From: Richelia sinica FACHB-800
GTDB lineage: Bacteria; Cyanobacteriota; Cyanobacteriia; Cyanobacteriales; Nostocaceae
Assembly: GCF_014698825.1 (NCBI RefSeq)
Contig: NZ_JACJTT010000008.1
Coordinates: 1-64,000, forward strand
Direction of reading: 5' to 3'
DNA length: 64,000 bases
The notes under the pieces were generated by a model, which searched no databases, was not told where the DNA came from, and saw only the letters and a list, made by a program, of their open reading frames with translations. Below, piece by piece: positions 19,452-29,038 of the stretch (position 1 is its first letter; every line of letters begins with the position of its first letter). The position numbers were made by a program, and so were the translations under genes.

Positions 19452-20312
19452 AGTTACTGGTTCTCCTTATCTATTTGCTGACCTTGGATTCGGACTACTT
19501 GAGGGCAACTTGCAGCTTGTGTCTGTTCAGGGTGGACGAGAACCTAAGAAATTTGAGTTGTATTTTTACAATACAAATTCCTGACGACGCAACAAAATGT
19601 TGTCCCTAGTGGTTGGTGAATCCGTTGAGTTTCACTGTCTGGGTCACCAGAAGGTTGATAAAACTTTCGTTGCGGAAGGTTTTATTTCTGGCAATAATGC
19701 AAAACGTGATTGCTTTGCTTTTTGTGCAGCAATGCTTTCGTCCAAGCAATTGCTCTGGCACTCTCCGAATGGTAGTAGGACTTAAGCGGCTAACCGCTCA
19801 GTATCCATTTCCTGAGTCTGATTTTAATGTCATAAACAAACATTAATGCTCAGGCTCTACTGCGTTTAATACCTTAAACTCTTGTTTGAGGTTTGCCTGT
19901 TGTTTAGGGGGCTACGGGAGTGAACGCAAGTTAGGAGCTTGTGGGGCTGGGGGTGCTAGCCTTGGCTCCTGGTTTGACCTGAAAGTTTGTTTAGTTTAGC
20001 AATCTTTCGTATTTCTGAGCTAGTTCTTTGACAATGAAGTCATTAGCTACTGATGCTGACACTGGCTGAGAGCATCGATTTTTGAAGACGGCTTCCTAAT
20101 TATACTGTTTGGTCACAATCTAACAATATAAATTATTCATTTATTTTTGTCCAGCTACTCGTTTAGGAGTTTTGGTAAGCGAAAAGACAAAAACAGGAAC
20201 TTATAAAGTTATTGATGGCTAAGGTTTCGCAATTTCTATAGCTTAACCTAACTTAATCTACCACTGAAGGGACAATAATAGAGATATCTAAGTGGGATTC
20301 AGACAAAAATTT
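19452..20312. other. Long rplC-ndhN spacer with probable S10-cluster leader
   Basis: No gene is supported in these 861 bases. On the minus strand a promoter-like pair at about 20099-20126 would start transcription near 20090, giving an rplC leader of roughly 640 nt. The leader region is less AT-rich than ordinary spacers and holds several inverted repeats: AGCGG-CTAA-CCGCT at 19785-19798, and an AGGAGC...GCTCCT stem with an inner GGGCT/AGCC pair near 19937-19972. Short open frames in it lack family features. ndhN would be expressed from the opposite strand from its 20312 end. Confidence 0.55.
20099..20126 (-). promoter_or_regulatory. Probable promoter of the rplC cluster
   Basis: On the minus strand a perfect TATAAT (20099-20104) is preceded, with a 16-base spacer, by TTGTTA (20121-20126), a partial match to TTGACA. 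It points toward rplC, about 640 bases away. Confidence 0.45.
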
Positions 20313-20789
20313 ATGGCACTAATTACCACTGGCAATGGTTTCATTCGCGATCTAGAAAAATTCGGCGCTCTAGGCGTTTATGTACCTCTGGAAGGGGGTT
20401 TTGAGGGTCGTTATCGCCGTCGGCTCAGGGCAGCGGGCTATACTGACCTACATATTACTGCCAGAGGTTTAGGTGATGTGGCAGCCTATCTAACTGGGGT
20501 TCATGGTGTTAGACCACCTCATTTAGGTAAAAAAAGCACAGGCAGTGGTGCTGCGGTAGGGGATGTTTATTATCTTCCACCTTTACTGGGTTCTCATCTG
20601 GAGCACCTGCCACCCAAGTCAAAGGGGTTGGTATTGTGGATAATTGAAGGACATATTCTTTCTGATCAAGAAGTGGAATATTTGTCGAATTTGTCCAAGT
20701 TGGAGCCACGGGTTAAGGTAGTGATTGAAAGAGGTGGCGATCGCACTTTCCGTTGGACTGCTCTAGAAAGAACATTGTTAGCTAGTTAG
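20313..20789 (+). CDS. ndhN: NAD(P)H-quinone oxidoreductase subunit N
   Basis: NdhN is a small hydrophilic subunit specific to the cyanobacterial and plastid NDH-1 complex, which serves cyclic electron flow, respiration and CO2 uptake at the thylakoid. The chosen ATG at 20313 gives MALITTGNGFIRDLEKFGAL and 158 residues, the family length; an in-frame GTG at 20292 is less likely. Conserved blocks LGVYVPLEGGFEGRYRRRLR and HGVRPPHLGKK are visible. No membrane span is seen. It stands alone, divergent from the ribosomal cluster. Confidence 0.93.
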   Translation: MALITTGNGFIRDLEKFGALGVYVPLEGGFEGRYRRRLRAAGYTDLHITARGLGDVAAYLTGVHGVRPPHLGKKSTGSGAAVGDVYYLPPLLGSHLEHLPPKSKGLVLWIIEGHILSDQEVEYLSNLSKLEPRVKVVIERGGDRTFRWTALERTLLAS

Positions 20790-20793
20790 TTAA

Positions 20794-20822
20794 TGGTCAG
20801 TAGTCAGTAGTCAGTGGTCGAT
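20794..20822. repeat. Short tandem heptamer repeat
   Basis: GGTCAGTAGTCAGTAGTCAG followed by TGGTCG contains AGTAGTC/AGTCAGT units in tandem. STRR-like block downstream of ndhN. Confidence 0.65.
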
Positions 20823-20952
20823 ATATATGGCTGTAACTGGTTACTGGCTATTGATTGAGTAAGGTTGAAAGAATTAGCAATATTTTCTTTTCCCATCAAT
20901 ACACAAAGAAAAACGCCAAAATATTATTGTTGGTTGGGTAGATAAAATTCTT

Positions 20953-21495
20953 ATGAGACGTAAATCTCCTGGTAGATCAGCTACTACTTCTAGGCCTGCT
21001 TCTGGGTTTCCCACTCCTAATTTTAATTTCACCACCATAGCAATTTTGGGTGGGGTGCTGGTTTTAGGGATTGGTATTGGTATTGCTTTTAGTTCGACAA
21101 CTACATTAAGTCCAACAAATGTGGCTTCCCGTGAATTTATTGACACGAAAGCACCTAACCCAGAGATTTGCGTTCAGTACGGTGCTAGTGCAATGGTGAT
21201 GGATGCAAGAATTTTTGTCACTCTTAACCCATTTAATGTTTATATTGCTCAACCAAGTATGCGTCCTGGTTGTGTGCTCAGGCAAAATAACTGGGCTATT
21301 CTAGAACAAAGAAAGTTGGTGACCTCTGACCAAGTAAGAGAATGTAAGAATCGCTTAAATACTTTTGGGTTTACAGGTAATTTAGATACAGATAAGCCTG
21401 ATATTAGATGTATATATCAAAATGAATCAGCACAAAACTTCTTCCTTTCTCAACCAGGGGCAGTTGCACCTTCTCAAGATACGGAAAGATTTTAA
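20953..21495 (+). CDS. DUF3172-type single-span membrane protein
   Basis: This 180-residue protein has a basic N-terminus (RRKSPGRSATTSR), one membrane span at about residues 28-46 (IAILGGVLVLGIGIGIAF) and an external or lumenal domain with the blocks NPEICVQYGASAMVMDARIF and VYIAQPSMRPGCVLRQNNWA. I recognise it as the cyanobacterium-restricted DUF3172 family, function unknown. Three cysteines in the domain (residues about 74, 107 and 130) could allow a disulfide. The start is the ATG at 20953. Confidence 0.75.
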   Translation: MRRKSPGRSATTSRPASGFPTPNFNFTTIAILGGVLVLGIGIGIAFSSTTTLSPTNVASREFIDTKAPNPEICVQYGASAMVMDARIFVTLNPFNVYIAQPSMRPGCVLRQNNWAILEQRKLVTSDQVRECKNRLNTFGFTGNLDTDKPDIRCIYQNESAQNFFLSQPGAVAPSQDTERF

Positions 21496-21539
21496 GTTGA
21501 GCATTGAAAGGTAGCAGAATAGCTTGGATGTCAACCCTA

Positions 21540-21567
21540 GTAGAGACGTTACATGTAACGTCTCTAC
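21540..21567. terminator. Perfect 28-bp palindrome between convergent genes
   Basis: GTAGAGACGTTACA and its exact reverse complement TGTAACGTCTCTAC are adjacent without a loop, followed by ATTCATTTTTA. It lies between the convergent ends of the DUF3172 gene and the ABC-F gene and may act as a two-way terminator. Similar palindromes are dispersed in Nostoc-group genomes as far as I recall. Confidence 0.6.
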
Positions 21568-21600
21568 ATTCATTTTTACTAGATGTCTATGCCATATTAC

Positions 21601-23295
21601 CTACTTTCTTTTAGCTGCGGCTTTGGCAGATTTGGCAGCTTTTTTTGCGGCTTTTTCTGCTTCTATTGCTGCTAGTCTAGCTTGCTCTTTTTCTTCAGCA
21701 ATTTTATCCAGATAGTAGTGATAATCGCCTAAGTAAACGCGGAATTCACCATCACGAATCTCTACAATTTTATTGGCGACTTGAGAGATAAAATAACGGT
21801 CGTGGGAAACTACGATTGCTGTGCCTTCATAGTTTTGCAGTGCTTCTTCCAACATTTCTTTAGCTGGAATATCTAAGTGGTTGGTAGGCTCATCTAAAAT
21901 GATGAGGTTGACTGGACAAAGCAGCATTTTTGCTAATGCTAATCGCGCTTTTTCTCCACCACTTAAGGCAGCTACTTTTTTAAATACTGTGTCTCCAGAA
22001 AATAAAAATTTACCTAAGAGGGTGCGGACTTCTTCGTTTTTCCAGTCTGGTACTTCATCATGGATAGTTTCCATGACGGTTTTCTCTAGGTCTAACGCTT
22101 CTGCTTGGTTTTGTTCAAAGTAACCGGGAATGACGTTGTGATCACCTAATTTGACAATACCTTCGCTGGGAGGTTCAATCCCCATAATCATTTTTAAAAG
22201 AGTTGATTTTCCTGCACCGTTGGGGCCAAGAAAGGCAATTCTATCTCCTCTTTCAATCAACAAATTCGCTCCTAAAAAGAGGATTTTGTCATCATAAATA
22301 TGGGTTAAGTCTTTAATTTCTACTACTTCTCTACCGCTACGGGGTGCAGATGGAAAACGGAAATGCAGAGTTCTGACTCCTGCTGTGGGTGCTTCAATGC
22401 GTTCAATTTTTTCGAGTTGTTTTTCTCGGCTTTTTGCTTGGGTACTGCGAGTAGCACTAGCACGGAATCTGTCTACAAATGCTTGTTGTTTCTCTAGCTC
22501 TTTTTGCTGACGTTCAAAAGCGTTGAGTTGTGCAACTTCGTTTTCAGCTTTTTGTTGGAGGTAGGCTGAATAATTACCCAGGTAGGTTGTGGAAACACCA
22601 CGTTCAGTTTCGACAATTTGGGTGCAAAGACGGTCTAAGAATTCCCGGTCATGGGAAACGATGACCATGGGTGTGGTGAGTTTTTTCAGGTAATTCTCTA
22701 ACCATTCAATGGTTTCTAGGTCTAGGTGGTTGGTAGGTTCGTCGAGGAGTAATAAATCTGGTTCTTGAAGGAGAATTTTACCTAAGCTCATCCGCATTTG
22801 CCACCCACCGGAAAAGGCACTGACCAAGCGATCGCCATCTTCTACTTGAAAACCCATTTCTGGTAGAATTTTACCGATGCGTGCATCTAAGCCATAGCCG
22901 TCTAAGGCTTCAAATTGGCGTTGTAGTTTGTCTAGTTTGTGGATGAGTCGGTCAAGTTCTTCTGGTGTCGCGGTTTCCATGTCACGCTGTACCTGTGACA
23001 AAGCTAGTTGCACTTGGTTCGCTTCTTTAAAAACTGTCCAAAACTCTTCTCTGACTGTACGAGTCGGTTCAACCTCAAATTCTTGGTTGAGGTATGCTAT
23101 ATGTAAGCTAGCAGGGCGGATAATCTCTCCAGAGGTAGGTTCAATTTCCCCGTTGATGATTTTGAGTTGGGTGGACTTTCCCGCACCGTTAACGCCTACT
23201 AAGCCGATGCGATCGCCACTTTTGACTTCCCAGTTGATATCTTTGAGAACTTCGCCTGTAGGGTAAATTTTACTAATGTGTTCGAGTCGCAGCAT
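21601..23295 (-). CDS. ABC-F family ATPase
   Basis: ABC-F proteins are soluble twin-ATPases that act on the ribosome rather than in transport. The 564-residue protein has two ABC domains: the first with Walker A GVNGAGKST (about 34-42), signature FSGGWQMRMSLGKIL and LLLLDEPTNHLD; the second with GPNGAGKST (about 349), signature LSGGEKARLALAKML and LIILDEPTNHLD. The linker between them (about 235-310) is charged and helical, as expected for the P-site-tRNA-interacting motif. There are no membrane spans. The C-terminus is a Lys/Ala-rich tail ending AAKRK. It could be a Uup/EttA-like housekeeping factor; a resistance role is not indicated. Confidence 0.93.
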   Translation of the reverse strand: MLRLEHISKIYPTGEVLKDINWEVKSGDRIGLVGVNGAGKSTQLKIINGEIEPTSGEIIRPASLHIAYLNQEFEVEPTRTVREEFWTVFKEANQVQLALSQVQRDMETATPEELDRLIHKLDKLQRQFEALDGYGLDARIGKILPEMGFQVEDGDRLVSAFSGGWQMRMSLGKILLQEPDLLLLDEPTNHLDLETIEWLENYLKKLTTPMVIVSHDREFLDRLCTQIVETERGVSTTYLGNYSAYLQQKAENEVAQLNAFERQQKELEKQQAFVDRFRASATRSTQAKSREKQLEKIERIEAPTAGVRTLHFRFPSAPRSGREVVEIKDLTHIYDDKILFLGANLLIERGDRIAFLGPNGAGKSTLLKMIMGIEPPSEGIVKLGDHNVIPGYFEQNQAEALDLEKTVMETIHDEVPDWKNEEVRTLLGKFLFSGDTVFKKVAALSGGEKARLALAKMLLCPVNLIILDEPTNHLDIPAKEMLEEALQNYEGTAIVVSHDRYFISQVANKIVEIRDGEFRVYLGDYHYYLDKIAEEKEQARLAAIEAEKAAKKAAKSAKAAAKRK

Positions 23296-24004
23296 GAAAT
23301 ATCTCTCAGGTAGGGTACGGGACGGGCAAAGTTAAATGTTGTTTTCAATCTTAACAAAATTTAATGCCAAGTTTACATGGGGTGTTCAGGGAAATATTTG
23401 GTCAAAGATGACCGATGTTTTATGCGTTGATTGTCAATTTGAATACACATACTTATGGAAGAATGATGGCAAGATGGTTAAGTTCTGGAAGTAAGCAGTT
23501 GCCAGAATTCTGGATTTTATTCTGTAGCGGCTGTGAAAAAGTATATTTGCAATCACAGTTATAAAACAATAAATGTTGTTTGGTGGGTTTTATTGCCAAT
23601 CAGAATTTATCTCACAATCCAGATACATATGTGCAGAGAGGTTTAGATATTTTTTTAGTTTTTATCTAAAGCATCAATAATGATTTTCTATTATATTTAG
23701 ACTGAAGATATAAAAAATCAGGATTTACCCGTATTCTAAAAACAATATGCTTTGAGATTGCTTACCTGCGGTCACAATGACGGCAATGCCTTAATATTGC
23801 CTAAGTTCTAAAAATATTATTTTTTATTTTTTTAAAATCAATTAAATCGGTTATTTAAAAACATTGCTAATGTAGATGTATATCTTCATTGCCTGATGTA
23901 TGTACTTTAATTTTTGACAATATTTAAATATGTATATATCTGAGCAATAAATAGTCGATGCAATCTATGATTATGATAGATGATATTTTGGCTGAGGAAG
24001 TGAA
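23296..24004. other. 709-bp AT-rich spacer
   Basis: No gene, RNA or strong hairpin is visible between the divergent ABC-F and antiporter genes. The 3' end carries a ribosome-binding site GAGGAAG just before the antiporter ATG (24005). Confidence 0.5.
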
Positions 24005-25291
24005 ATGTCAAATTTCGAGTTAGTTTTGAAATTGTTACTACAACTAACTATAATTTTATCTGTTTGTCGCTTAACAACTATTATTGGCAAGCGATACTTT
24101 GGTCAAGCTGATGTAGTGTGTGAAATGATAGCAGGTGTTATGCTTGGCCCTTCTTGTTTTGGGTTGATTTCACCGGAATTTCAGCAATGGTTATTTCCCA
24201 AAACTCTAATTTTGTTAGCATCAGGAGCTAAAATTCCTAACCCTTCTATGTCTATTCTCTTTGCCATTAGTCAGGTTGGTTTAATAATTTATATGTTTTT
24301 AATTGGCTTAGAGTTTAATACGGATTTAATTAAAAATAGATTAAAAAGTGCTAGTTTCGTGTCTGGAGCAGGAATAATTGCACCATTTATTTTAGGAGGA
24401 ATAGCTGCTTATTTTTTATCAAATCAATCCTCTCTATTTAATGTGGATATTACACCTTGGGCAGCATCATTATATCTCGGTGCTTCTATGTCCATAACTG
24501 CATTTCCCATGTTAGCAAGAATGCTCTATGAGCGAGATATTGCCAAAACTAGTTTTGGTACGTTAGCATTAGCAGCAGGTTCCATTGATGATGCGACTGC
24601 ATGGTGTTTATTGGCAATTGTTTTAGCTAGTTTGAAAGCCAATCCTAGTATAGCTGCATTTGCTATTGGTGGAGGAATTAGTTTCGTTTTATTGACTATT
24701 TTTATTGGTCGTCCTGTACTGAAGATTTTTACACATATTTTCCAGAAAGATGGAACAGTTACTATTTCCACACTTACATTAGTGTTAATTACTTTAATGT
24801 TTAGTGCCTGGTTGACTGATATTATCGGTATTTATGCTATTTTCGGGGCGTTTATTTTAGGTGCAGCTATGCCAAGGGGAGAATTTGCTCAACAAATTCA
24901 AGAACGAACTGAATATTTGACTACGGCTTTCTTATTGCCGATATTTTTTGTCTTTTCGGGATTGAATACGCAAATCGGCTTAGTTAATACACCGACTTTA
25001 TGGGGAATTACGCTCTTATTAATCACGATTGCTGTTGTTGGTAAGGGTGTAGCTTGTACCTTAGCAGCTAAATTTTCTGGAGAAAATTGGCAGGAATCGG
25101 CAACTATTGGAGTGTTGATGAATGCTCGTGGACTGATGGAGTTAATTATCCTCAATATTGGACTAGAACAGGGAATAATTACTCCGACATTGTTCACAAT
25201 GATGGTAATTATGGCAATTGTGACGACGCTGATGACTTCACCTTTAGTGAACTTATTGTTACAGGATAAACAAACCAGCTTGAATATTTAA
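24005..25291 (+). CDS. CPA2-family cation:proton antiporter
   Basis: This 428-residue integral membrane protein has about 12 hydrophobic spans and belongs to the monovalent cation:proton antiporter-2 family (KefB/NapA-like). Diagnostic segments are GVMLGPSCFGLISPEF near residue 45, FLIGLEFN at about 99, the ASMSITAFPMLARML segment and the SIDDATAWCLLAIVLAS segment with the acidic pair DD that carries ions, and MNARGLMELIILNIG near 375. No cytoplasmic regulatory domain follows. A strong ribosome-binding site precedes the ATG. The transported cation (Na+ or K+) cannot be told. A paralogue lies 305 bp downstream on the same strand. Confidence 0.92.
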   Translation: MSNFELVLKLLLQLTIILSVCRLTTIIGKRYFGQADVVCEMIAGVMLGPSCFGLISPEFQQWLFPKTLILLASGAKIPNPSMSILFAISQVGLIIYMFLIGLEFNTDLIKNRLKSASFVSGAGIIAPFILGGIAAYFLSNQSSLFNVDITPWAASLYLGASMSITAFPMLARMLYERDIAKTSFGTLALAAGSIDDATAWCLLAIVLASLKANPSIAAFAIGGGISFVLLTIFIGRPVLKIFTHIFQKDGTVTISTLTLVLITLMFSAWLTDIIGIYAIFGAFILGAAMPRGEFAQQIQERTEYLTTAFLLPIFFVFSGLNTQIGLVNTPTLWGITLLLITIAVVGKGVACTLAAKFSGENWQESATIGVLMNARGLMELIILNIGLEQGIITPTLFTMMVIMAIVTTLMTSPLVNLLLQDKQTSLNI

Positions 25292-25596
25292 TTGTTAGGT
25301 AAGGTGCCAGAATATGATCACAGAGTGGAGATGAATGGTGACTGTGACTATGGTGATAAGCTGTAAATTATAACTAGTTTCCGTATTTTATTTGATTGAT
25401 TAATGGTCTAAGTTATTGACAATTCTGTAATTATTTCGCTTATTTGCTCATATTTTATAATTTTCACTATAAATTGAATCTTAACAACAATTAATAACTT
25501 AATAGCAAGAAAATTTTTGTCTAGAAAAAGGTTGACAATTTTCACGGTTGTACAGAATTATCGTAGGGAAACCGGATAGTCGTTAGTGAGGAAACT
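25292..25596. other. 305-bp AT-rich spacer
   Basis: No gene is visible. A ribosome-binding site GAGGA lies six bases before the ATG at 25597. The spacer is long enough for the second antiporter to have its own promoter. Confidence 0.45.
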
Positions 25597-27816
25597 ATGC
25601 ACACAGTTATTCTCGTTCTGGTTGAGGTACTGATTGTTATTGGACTGTCACGACTAGTAGGACTAGGATTCAAATCAATTAAACAACCATTAGTAATTGG
25701 TGAAATAGTTGCTGGGATTATGCTTGGCCCATCTTTATTTGGTCTGATTGCACCCCAAGCAGCAGCTACCCTGTTCCCAGCCGAAACAATTCCCTTCCTG
25801 AATGTTTTATCTCAGGTAGGACTCATTTTTTTCATGTTTTTGATTGGGTTAGAGTTAAATCCTAAATATTTAAATAGTCAGTTAGAAACGGCAATTTTAA
25901 CTTCCCATGTCAGTATTTTAGTACCTTTTTCTTTAGGTACTTTATTAGCATTGCTGCTTTATCCCTTAGTTTCTAATGACAGTGTTTCGTTTACAGCCTT
26001 TGCCTTATTTCTGGGTGCAGCAATGTCAATTACGGCCTTTCCTGTACTGGCCAGAATTATTACAGAAAATAATTTACAAGGAACTCGGTTAGGAACCCTA
26101 GCGTTAACTTGTGCAGCAGTTGATGATGTGACGGCATGGTGTCTGTTGGCAATGGCGATCGCTGTGGCTCGTCATGGTAGTATTGACAGACAGGCTGTAC
26201 TCACGATTATTGAAAGCATTCTCTACATTGGCTTCATGTTTACAGCTGGACGGTGGTTTCTCAAACGTCTCGCTACCCATTACCGTCGTACGAGAAAGTT
26301 AAGTCAGTTTGTCCTAGCTCTAATTTACATTGCGGTTGTAGGCTCTGCACTGATTACCGAATTAATCGGGATTCACTTAATTTTTGGTGCATTCTTATTG
26401 GGTGCAGCTATGCCAAAAAATGCAGATTTAGTGAGAGAATTGGCAGTAAAAACGGAAGATTTCGTTCTCATTTTCCTTCTACCTATATTTTTCGCCTACA
26501 GTGGCTTAAGGACGCAAATCGGTTTACTCAACCGTCCAGAACTATGGCTGTTGTGTATATTGGTCTTAGGAGTAGCGATCGCTGGCAAGTATATTGGTAC
26601 TTATATAGCGGCCCGTGTCAGTGGTATTGATAAACGGGAAGCGTCTGCACTCGGTTGGTTAATGAACACTCGCGGTTTAACCGAGTTAATTGTGTTAAAT
26701 ATTGGTTTAGAGTTGGGTGTAATTTCCCCCCTGCTATTCACCATGTTAGTCATCATGGCATTGGTGACAACATTTATGACTTCACCTTTACTGGAATGGA
26801 CATATCCAAAACGGTTGATTAAGTTAGATGTAGTTGATTTTGATGCAGAAACACATACAGAAACCGACACTGTTACAGAAAATCACGAAGCTTTAGCGAC
26901 TCCTTACCGCATCTTAGTTCCAGTCGCTAACCCCAGTACCCAAAAAGGTTTACTACAATTAGCAGTAGCATTAGCTCAATCAGTGACAGATATGGGTGTA
27001 AACTACAGACAACAGGCAGTTGTTAACCCACTGAGCTTGATTGAATTAGAAGAAGACTATGCCTTTGAAAGTACACCGGTTGAAGCTAACCGCTTAATAA
27101 CTGAACGTCGGTTACAACTAGAAGAATTAATCAACAACCTCGAACCAGCACACACACGTTCACATATTCATCCCATTGTGCGGATATCTAGTAATGTAGC
27201 TAGGGAAACTGCACAGATAGCCCAACTTGAACAACCCGATTTAATTTTAGTAGGATGGCACAGACCAGCCTTTAGTAACAACCGCTTAGGTGGAAGAGTA
27301 GGACAAATTCTCACCTCAGCACCAGTAGACGTAGCAGTATTTATCGATAGAGGTGGTGAACGCTTAGAAAGCTTACTAGTTCCCTACTCAGCGAATATTC
27401 ATGATGATTTAGCTGTCATCCTCGCGTTAAGACTATTGATGAACCGTGACACTTGTATGCTGAAAATTTTACAGGTACTCAATGGCAATCACACCGCAGA
27501 GGAATTAAGCTACGAATTACAAGTAATGATTGATCAGTTACCTCATAGTGTACGCGATCGCATCGAAATCAACACCATTGCCCCACCAGAACCAATGCAA
27601 GCTGTAGTAGTTGCTTCTGAAAAAGTGGACTTAACAATTGCGGGAACTAGTCGCGCTTGGGGTATTGAACGGCAAACACTAGGAAGATACACAGATGAAC
27701 TCGCTATTCAATGTCGTTCTTCCCTACTCATTACCCGTCGTTACAGTCAAGTTACCTCCCATCTAACTTCCCTATTACCGGAAGCCAATAATCAAGAAAT
27801 TATTCGTCACTACTAA
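25597..27816 (+). CDS. CPA2 antiporter with C-terminal USP-like domains
   Basis: The 739-residue protein has an N-terminal membrane antiporter domain (about 1-400, roughly 12 spans) with GIMLGPSLFGLIAPQ, FLIGLELNPKY, AAMSITAFPVLARII, AAVDDVTAWCLLAMAIA and MNTRGLTELIVLNIG. A charged linker leads to a soluble region (about 430-720) with two universal-stress-protein-like repeats starting RILVPVANPSTQKGLLQLA and SLLVPYSANIHDDLAVILAL. That region probably binds a nucleotide and regulates transport. It resembles the preceding antiporter in its membrane half, so the pair arose by duplication or is a paired import. Confidence 0.92.
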   Translation: MHTVILVLVEVLIVIGLSRLVGLGFKSIKQPLVIGEIVAGIMLGPSLFGLIAPQAAATLFPAETIPFLNVLSQVGLIFFMFLIGLELNPKYLNSQLETAILTSHVSILVPFSLGTLLALLLYPLVSNDSVSFTAFALFLGAAMSITAFPVLARIITENNLQGTRLGTLALTCAAVDDVTAWCLLAMAIAVARHGSIDRQAVLTIIESILYIGFMFTAGRWFLKRLATHYRRTRKLSQFVLALIYIAVVGSALITELIGIHLIFGAFLLGAAMPKNADLVRELAVKTEDFVLIFLLPIFFAYSGLRTQIGLLNRPELWLLCILVLGVAIAGKYIGTYIAARVSGIDKREASALGWLMNTRGLTELIVLNIGLELGVISPLLFTMLVIMALVTTFMTSPLLEWTYPKRLIKLDVVDFDAETHTETDTVTENHEALATPYRILVPVANPSTQKGLLQLAVALAQSVTDMGVNYRQQAVVNPLSLIELEEDYAFESTPVEANRLITERRLQLEELINNLEPAHTRSHIHPIVRISSNVARETAQIAQLEQPDLILVGWHRPAFSNNRLGGRVGQILTSAPVDVAVFIDRGGERLESLLVPYSANIHDDLAVILALRLLMNRDTCMLKILQVLNGNHTAEELSYELQVMIDQLPHSVRDRIEINTIAPPEPMQAVVVASEKVDLTIAGTSRAWGIERQTLGRYTDELAIQCRSSLLITRRYSQVTSHLTSLLPEANNQEIIRHY

Positions 27817-27843
27817 TTGCCAATTACCAATGCAAAATCGATT

Positions 27844-28350
27844 ATGAACCACTTCAATTTTAAATCATTAGGTTTTTATGGGGGAGCGATTACCATTGTC
27901 CTCATCCTCTTTAAAACCGTCACCGCTTATGGTGAAAATAATCTTGTTGCTTCTCCCATGCTGAACACCAGGTATAGTTTCAACTTCACCAACACCATCC
28001 CCGACTGTCAGTTACCCCAAAACCTAACTTTATATATTCAACAGTCAGGTATTTATGTCAACGCTTCCTTAATACCAGTCAAAACCAACGCAGATACAGA
28101 ATCACCACTACATCTCACTGGTAAATTAAACAATCAACAATTAAATTTATCAGGAAAAATAGATAAATCGATTCTCTGTCAAAACATCCCTAAATCCCAG
28201 AAACACAATGCCTTGATTTCACTAGGAATGGCATTAATAAAGAAAGATAACATTACTGGTCAAATCAAAATCAAAAACCTCTCCTCAGCCGTAGAATTTA
28301 AAGCAATTCCCATCACTGACAAAATAACTACTAAATCAAATAGTCATTAA
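27844..28350 (+). CDS. Hypothetical secreted or anchored protein
   Basis: I choose the ATG at 27844 (MNHFNFKSLGFYGGAITIVL, 168 residues); an in-frame TTG at 27817 is weaker because it sits right at the antiporter stop. Residues about 8-27 are hydrophobic, a likely signal peptide or anchor. The mature part has two cysteines (DCQLPQN and ILCQNIP) and alternating beta-like segments with HLTGKLNNQQLNLSGKIDKS. I do not recognise a family. It follows the antiporter gene almost directly and precedes an AMIN-domain gene by four bases, so these may be co-transcribed. Confidence 0.6.
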   Translation: MNHFNFKSLGFYGGAITIVLILFKTVTAYGENNLVASPMLNTRYSFNFTNTIPDCQLPQNLTLYIQQSGIYVNASLIPVKTNADTESPLHLTGKLNNQQLNLSGKIDKSILCQNIPKSQKHNALISLGMALIKKDNITGQIKIKNLSSAVEFKAIPITDKITTKSNSH

Positions 28351-28354
28351 AATT

Positions 28355-29038
28355 ATGAAAACTGTCTTGAGAACAAATAACGTTCTCCCTATTTGCCAAC
28401 ACATATTGGGAGTAACTTTATATGCAAGCATTAGTTTACACCCCAGCATCAGCTTTGCTCTACCATCTGTACAACTAAACAAATGGCAATTCAACCCCAA
28501 AGCAGAGCAACTAGAAATAGTCCTCAGTGCTGGCACCACACCAGAATTATTTTACCTACCCGAACCACCACGTTTAGTTTTAGACCTACCCAACACCAAA
28601 CTCGGCAGCGTCAGCACCGCTAAAAACTATCAGGGAAACATTCAAAGAATTCGACTTTCCCAATTAAACCCCACCGTCACCCGGATTGTTTTGGACTTAG
28701 CACCCGGAATCGTCTTAGAGGCAAACCAAGCTAAACTTCAACCCTTAACAGCACAAAATCCCACACGCTGGGTCTTGCGCCCCCTTATTTCCCATAATAG
28801 CACCACTTCCCCAACTGCCAATACCCCCTTTCCTTCACCATCCATCAATCTACCACCAGCATCCAGCAACTTAACGCCTAATACCCAACAACCCTTTATT
28901 ACCGTTCCTCCCCTCAACACTCAAACACCCCTTACCACATTTCCCACCCCAGCAAATGCTAATAGCGTGACCCCAACCCTTCCTCAAGAGAATACAAACA
29001 TTCCTGTAATTGAATTTGGTCAACCCATACCCAGGTAA
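28355..29038 (+). CDS. AMIN-domain periplasmic protein
   Basis: The 227-residue product has a signal-peptide-like N-terminus (about 1-35, ending SISFALPS) and an AMIN domain (about 38-148: LNKWQFNPKAEQLEIVLSAG, PPRLVLDLPNT, RIRLSQLNPTVTRIVLDLAP and RWVLRPL). AMIN domains bind peptidoglycan in cell-envelope and amidase or secretin proteins. The rest (about 150-227) is a Pro/Thr/Asn-rich low-complexity tail with no catalytic domain, so it is probably a wall-binding accessory protein. It begins four bases after the preceding gene. Confidence 0.8.
   Translation: MKTVLRTNNVLPICQHILGVTLYASISLHPSISFALPSVQLNKWQFNPKAEQLEIVLSAGTTPELFYLPEPPRLVLDLPNTKLGSVSTAKNYQGNIQRIRLSQLNPTVTRIVLDLAPGIVLEANQAKLQPLTAQNPTRWVLRPLISHNSTTSPTANTPFPSPSINLPPASSNLTPNTQQPFITVPPLNTQTPLTTFPTPANANSVTPTLPQENTNIPVIEFGQPIPR

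Noticed and set aside
19597-19846. Short plus-strand open frames in the rplC leader region
   Set aside because: Two overlapping frames of 62 and 77 codons without ribosome-binding sites or recognisable motifs; the region is better read as an untranslated leader of the opposite strand.
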